NCBI GenBank assembly: GCA_945787435.1
Contig: CALZHX010000251.1
Location: 1 to 9,578 of the forward strand
DNA length: 9,578 nucleotides
Direction: 5' to 3'
Source of the DNA: an uncultured Woeseiaceae bacterium
Lineage (GTDB): Bacteria; Pseudomonadota; Gammaproteobacteria; Steroidobacterales; Woeseiaceae
Shown here: one piece after another, positions 6,859-9,578 of the stretch
Numbering within the stretch: the first letter of the stretch is position 1
Layout: every line of letters begins with the position of its first letter
The notes under the pieces: model-generated
Databases searched by the model: none
Told to the model about the DNA's origin: nothing
The model's input: the letters and a program-made list of their open reading frames with translations, nothing else
Translations under genes and position numbers: made by a program

Positions 6859-7404
6859 ATGGACTTTAGCTGGATACCAAACGCCATTTCTTTGATGCGG
6901 ATCTTCCTGATCGCGCCAATTATCCTCTTGTTCGTTTACGGTGAGTTTGGCTGGGCGTTGGCGCTTTTTGTAATCGCCAGCCTGTCAGACGGACTCGATG
7001 GCTACATCGCGAAGAAATATGATTGGAATACACGCCTTGGAGCATTCCTGGACCCGGCAGGCGACAAGTTGCTCGTGGCCTGGTCGTTTGGCACGCTCGC
7101 CTTCCTCGGGCAGATTCCAGTCTGGCTTGCGGTCATCGTGATCCTGCGCGACGTCCTCATCGTCGCCGGCTCGTTCATGTATCACTATCTTGTACGTCGC
7201 CTGGAGGGCGACCCGACCGTTATCAGCAAGCTCAATACCGGACTGGAGTTTGCGTTCCTGATTGCTGTCATGTCGAAAGCCGGATTCGGCTGGCCCGACG
7301 ACATCACGATTACAGTGCTTGGCGCGGCCGTGCTCGTTACCGTGGTGATCAGCGGCTACGACTATGTGTCCAACTGGATTCGCAGCGCCCGGTCGCAGGG
7401 CTGA
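6859..7404 (+). CDS. CDP-alcohol phosphatidyltransferase family membrane protein
   Basis: Integral membrane enzyme of the family that joins a CDP-activated lipid to an alcohol, as in PgsA-type phosphatidylglycerophosphate or cardiolipin synthases. The 181-residue product carries the signature D-x2-D-G-x2-A-[RK]-x8-G-x3-D-x3-D with D44, D47, G48, A51, K52, G61, D65 and D69; the four aspartates bind the metal ions. The usual arginine is lysine (K52), a conservative change. Hydrophobic segments at about 7-27, 30-43, 72-104 and 117-172 fit the family's six-helix bundle. ATG 6859 lies 15 bp after the DUF2066 stop, with a modest AAGAAGA ribosome site. The substrate alcohol cannot be read from sequence; glycerol-3-phosphate is the default guess, so I give no gene symbol. 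Confidence 0.88.
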   Translation: MDFSWIPNAISLMRIFLIAPIILLFVYGEFGWALALFVIASLSDGLDGYIAKKYDWNTRLGAFLDPAGDKLLVAWSFGTLAFLGQIPVWLAVIVILRDVLIVAGSFMYHYLVRRLEGDPTVISKLNTGLEFAFLIAVMSKAGFGWPDDITITVLGAAVLVTVVISGYDYVSNWIRSARSQG

Positions 7405-7407
7405 CCG

Positions 7408-8511
7408 ATGAACTCCAGCCTGCGCATGAACTGGCTCATCGCGATCGCGCTGATCGGGTGGTTGTTGTACCTTTTGGCGCCGGTATTGACGCCATTTGTC
7501 GCCGCGGCACTGCTGGCCTACATTGGCGATCCGCTGGCGGATCGGCTGCAGCGGCTCCGGTTGCCACGCACGCTCGCGGTGGTCGCCGTCTTCGTCCTCA
7601 CGTTCCTGATGCTCGGCTTGCTGGTGCTGCTTGTCGGGCCACTGATCCGCACGCAGGTTGGCGCGTTGCTCGATGCGCTGCCGGAAATCGTGCGTCAGTT
7701 CGAACAGGTGTGGCTGCCGAACCTTGCGGAAATACTCGACCTGGAGATTGGCGAGGACGTTGGCCTCGGTGCGTTTGTCGCACGCTACGGTGATATGGCC
7801 GGGAGCTGGGGAACAAAGGTGGTTGTGGGTGTCACGCAGTCGGGAGGTGTTGTCTTTGCAGCCGTCCTGAGCCTGTTTCTGGTACCTATTTTGACGTTCT
7901 ACCTGCTGCGTGACTGGGACTCGATCATGGCGCACCTGGCCGCGTTGATACCGTCTGGACAACAGGACACGATAATGGGCCTCGCCAGAGAGACTGACGA
8001 CATGCTGGGTGCCTTCCTGCGCGGACAGTTGCTCGTCATGCTGGCCTTGTCACTGATCTACTCGGTCGGCCTCGGCATTGTCGGGCTCGAGTTTGCGATT
8101 GCAATCGGAGTGGTATCGGGGCTCGTCAGGTTTGTGCCCTACCTGGGCTTCGTTTTTGGAATCGTTCTTGCCTCGCTTACTGTCGCCCTGGAACCTGCGC
8201 CTCTTTGGAAACTCGTCGGTGTCGTCGCGACTTTCTCGATTGCACAGGTACTCGAAGGGTCCCTGCTGACGCCGAAGCTCGTTGGCGATCGTATCGGCCT
8301 GCATCCCGTCCTGATCATCTTTGCAATTGCCGCGGGCGGACAGTTGTTCGGGTTCTTCGGCATCCTCCTGGCGCTGCCGGCGGCCGCCGTACTCTCGGTC
8401 CTGGTTCGGTTTGCCTACGGCCGTTATCTCAAGGATCACCCTGAAGTCGTTGAGAAGCTTGATGACGATTTGGCTGAAGAGATCAGCGAAGAACTCGTCG
8501 GCAAGTCGTAG
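7408..8511 (+). CDS. AI-2E family transporter (PerM-like permease)
   Basis: Inner-membrane protein of the AI-2E/PerM (UPF0118) family. Members include proposed autoinducer exporters and Na+/H+ antiporters; the substrate here is unknown. The 367-residue product has hydrophobic segments at about 8-39, 54-80, 147-167, 204-226, 229-261, 266-283 and 299-336, with a soluble amphipathic part at 81-140 between the third and fourth helices, as usual. The late motif GLHPVLIIFAIAAGGQLFGF (298-317) followed by GILLALPAAA is a family hallmark. The C-terminal tail (341-367) is highly acidic and cytosolic. ATG 7408 is 3 bp after the previous stop with AGGG at 7397-7400; an internal ATG (M7) lacks a ribosome site. 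Tight spacing implies co-transcription with the lipid enzyme and hda. Confidence 0.9.
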   Translation: MNSSLRMNWLIAIALIGWLLYLLAPVLTPFVAAALLAYIGDPLADRLQRLRLPRTLAVVAVFVLTFLMLGLLVLLVGPLIRTQVGALLDALPEIVRQFEQVWLPNLAEILDLEIGEDVGLGAFVARYGDMAGSWGTKVVVGVTQSGGVVFAAVLSLFLVPILTFYLLRDWDSIMAHLAALIPSGQQDTIMGLARETDDMLGAFLRGQLLVMLALSLIYSVGLGIVGLEFAIAIGVVSGLVRFVPYLGFVFGIVLASLTVALEPAPLWKLVGVVATFSIAQVLEGSLLTPKLVGDRIGLHPVLIIFAIAAGGQLFGFFGILLALPAAAVLSVLVRFAYGRYLKDHPEVVEKLDDDLAEEISEELVGKS

Positions 8512-8529
8512 GCTCGGGAGAAAGCACTG

Positions 8530-9207
8530 GTGACTCAGATGGCCCTGCCGCTGCGCCTCGCGGATCACGCCGTGTTCGAGAGCTATCTCAATGTGGGAAA
8601 CGAGACGCTCGTCGCCACTCTCGCCGGACTTGCTGATGACATGGGAGGTCAGGGCTATTGGATCTGGGGCGCCGCGGCGACCGGCAAAACACACCTGTTA
8701 CAGGCTGCGTGCGAAAAGGCCGGTGACCAGTCGGTGTACATTCCGCTCAGAATGCTCGCGCAGGGTGACCCCGGAATTCTCGACGGTCTGGCGACCCGGG
8801 AACTCATCTGTATTGATGATATCGATGCGGTCGCCGGAGATTCGGCCTGGGAAGAGGCACTATTTGCGCTGTGCAATGAAGTGCTCGATGCGGAACGCTC
8901 CCTTGTGGTGTCAGCCGCAATGTCGCCGCGCGAATGTCCCATTGAATTGCCGGATCTACAGAGCCGTCTCGCCAGGCTCGCGACGTTTTACGTGCAGCCC
9001 TTGAGTGACGATGAACGCGTTCAGGCTATGCAGTTACGTGCACGGCTCCGCGGACTCGATCTGCCCGGCGAAACCGCGCGCTACCTGCTCAGCCGCAGCC
9101 GGCGTGACATGGCAAGTCTTAACGAGCTTCTCGCCAAGCTGGATAGTGAAGCATTGCGTGCCCAGAGGCGCCTGACGATTCCGTTCGTTAAAGAAGTTCT
9201 AGGCTAG
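8530..9207 (+). CDS. hda: Hda, regulatory inactivator of DnaA
   Basis: AAA+ protein that, bound to the DNA-loaded sliding clamp, stimulates ATP hydrolysis by DnaA and so prevents re-initiation of replication. The 225-residue product lacks the DnaA DNA-binding domain and matches E. coli Hda in length. It shows a clamp-binding motif QMALPL (3-8), Walker A GAAATGKT (47-54), Walker B ICIDD (93-97), the box VII SRLARL (145-150) with the arginine-finger region, and sensor 2 around SRRDMASL (190-197). The C terminus AQRRLTIPFVKEVLG nearly equals that of E. coli Hda. GTG 8530 has a good GGGAGA ribosome site at 8516-8521; the ATG at 8539 would delete the clamp motif glutamine, so GTG is preferred. It is the last gene of the operon, overlapping the tail of wrbA. 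Confidence 0.95.
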   Translation: MTQMALPLRLADHAVFESYLNVGNETLVATLAGLADDMGGQGYWIWGAAATGKTHLLQAACEKAGDQSVYIPLRMLAQGDPGILDGLATRELICIDDIDAVAGDSAWEEALFALCNEVLDAERSLVVSAAMSPRECPIELPDLQSRLARLATFYVQPLSDDERVQAMQLRARLRGLDLPGETARYLLSRSRRDMASLNELLAKLDSEALRAQRRLTIPFVKEVLG

Positions 9208-9578
9208 TTTTCGGGCAATCTCCGCCACACGCCCGCCCAGCGCACGCGCCAGTGATTTTTCATCGTCAGACAGTTCGTCGGCGTCGCGCCCCCAGCTGAC
9301 GTGGCTGGCACCGTACGGCGTACCACCGGTCGTGGTCTTTGACAACGCCTCTTCGGTCCAGGGAATCCCGACATACAGCATGCCGTGGTGGATGAGTGGC
9401 GTTGCCATCGAGAGCAGCGTGGTCTCCTGACCTCCGTGCAAACTTGAGCTCGAAGTGAATACGCCGAACGGCTTGCCCACGGCAGCCGCCGTGAACCACT
9501 CGTTCACAGTGCCGTCGATAAAATACTTCAAGGATGCGTCCATGTTGCCGAAGCGTGTTGGGCTACCCATGACCAGTC
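9199..9578 (-). CDS. wrbA: WrbA-type NAD(P)H:quinone oxidoreductase (5' end beyond window)
   Basis: FMN-dependent flavodoxin-like enzyme that reduces quinones by two electrons, protecting against semiquinone stress. Only the last 125 residues are in the window; the frame is open through the right edge, and the ATG at 9570 is internal (it sits in LVMGSPTRFGNM, equivalent to IIFGTPTRFGNM of E. coli WrbA). Further family motifs are the flavin-site TSSSSLHGGQETT, HHGMLYVGIPW and GGTPYGASHVSWG, the last replacing the E. coli GGTPYGATTIAGG. The stop TAG at 9201-9199 lies inside the hda 3' end, a 9-bp tail-to-tail overlap. From memory wrbA also lies near hda in Pseudomonas, so this is part of the conserved neighbourhood. 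Confidence 0.92.
   Translation of the reverse strand, partial: LVMGSPTRFGNMDASLKYFIDGTVNEWFTAAAVGKPFGVFTSSSSLHGGQETTLLSMATPLIHHGMLYVGIPWTEEALSKTTTGGTPYGASHVSWGRDADELSDDEKSLARALGGRVAEIARKLA

Noticed and set aside
6985..7962. Minus-strand open frame of 325 residues across the lipid enzyme and PerM genes
   Set aside because: Gln/Arg/Asp-rich low-complexity composition typical of antisense to membrane protein genes; no family recognised.
8050..8694. Minus-strand open frame of 214 residues across PerM and hda
   Set aside because: Antisense to two well supported genes; no motif or ribosome site seen.
9208..9578. ATG at 9570 as start of a short 123-residue gene
   Set aside because: The frame is open to the window edge and the ATG lies inside a conserved WrbA flavin-site strand, so the gene begins outside the window.

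Overview
The window reads as ordinary chromosomal DNA from a gammaproteobacterium. Mrp, Dcd, PurN, PurM and Hda all look like gammaproteobacterial proteins, and Dcd closely resembles the 188-residue Pseudomonas type. The order purN-purM / DUF2066-(CDP-alcohol transferase)-PerM-Hda-(WrbA) matches, from memory, the conserved neighbourhood in Pseudomonas and relatives. Base composition is moderately GC-rich and even throughout. I see no transposase, integrase, phage gene, CRISPR array, tRNA or rRNA. An environmental lineage such as Woeseiaceae or Chromatiales is a guess.

Left block (1-2111, minus strand): one very long gene entering from the left edge. It encodes an unusual cytoplasmic protein with about 480 residues of helical, HEAT-type repeats, then an Ala/Pro linker, then a Ser/Thr protein kinase domain that the window edge cuts just after the DFG motif. 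This is the accessory-looking item in the window. It sits divergently from mrp, a position I remember being held by metG in Pseudomonas and E. coli. About 313 bp (2112-2424) separate it from mrp and hold a good sigma70-type promoter for mrp plus two short palindromes.

Middle block: mrp (Fe-S carrier ATPase) and dcd (dCTP deaminase) form a tightly coupled plus-strand pair (TGATG overlap). Facing them on the minus strand is the purine pair purM-purN, coupled by a TTGA stop/start overlap. dcd and purN meet tail to tail and share a CTAG, so no terminator fits between them.

Right block: a 42-bp gap separates purM from a plus-strand operon of DUF2066 exported protein, CDP-alcohol phosphatidyltransferase, AI-2E/PerM membrane protein and hda (regulatory inactivation of DnaA), with gaps of 15, 3 and 18 bp. 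The gap contains one AT-rich element that can be read as a -10 box in both directions. The last gene, a WrbA-type NAD(P)H:quinone oxidoreductase on the minus strand, is cut by the right edge and overlaps the hda tail by 9 bp.

Functionally the conserved part covers nucleotide supply (dcd, purM, purN), Fe-S cofactor delivery (mrp), membrane lipid and transport functions, control of replication initiation (hda) and quinone redox protection (wrbA). The HEAT-kinase has no evident link to these pathways and is the best candidate for a poorly described signalling protein. No convincing intrinsic terminator was seen anywhere.
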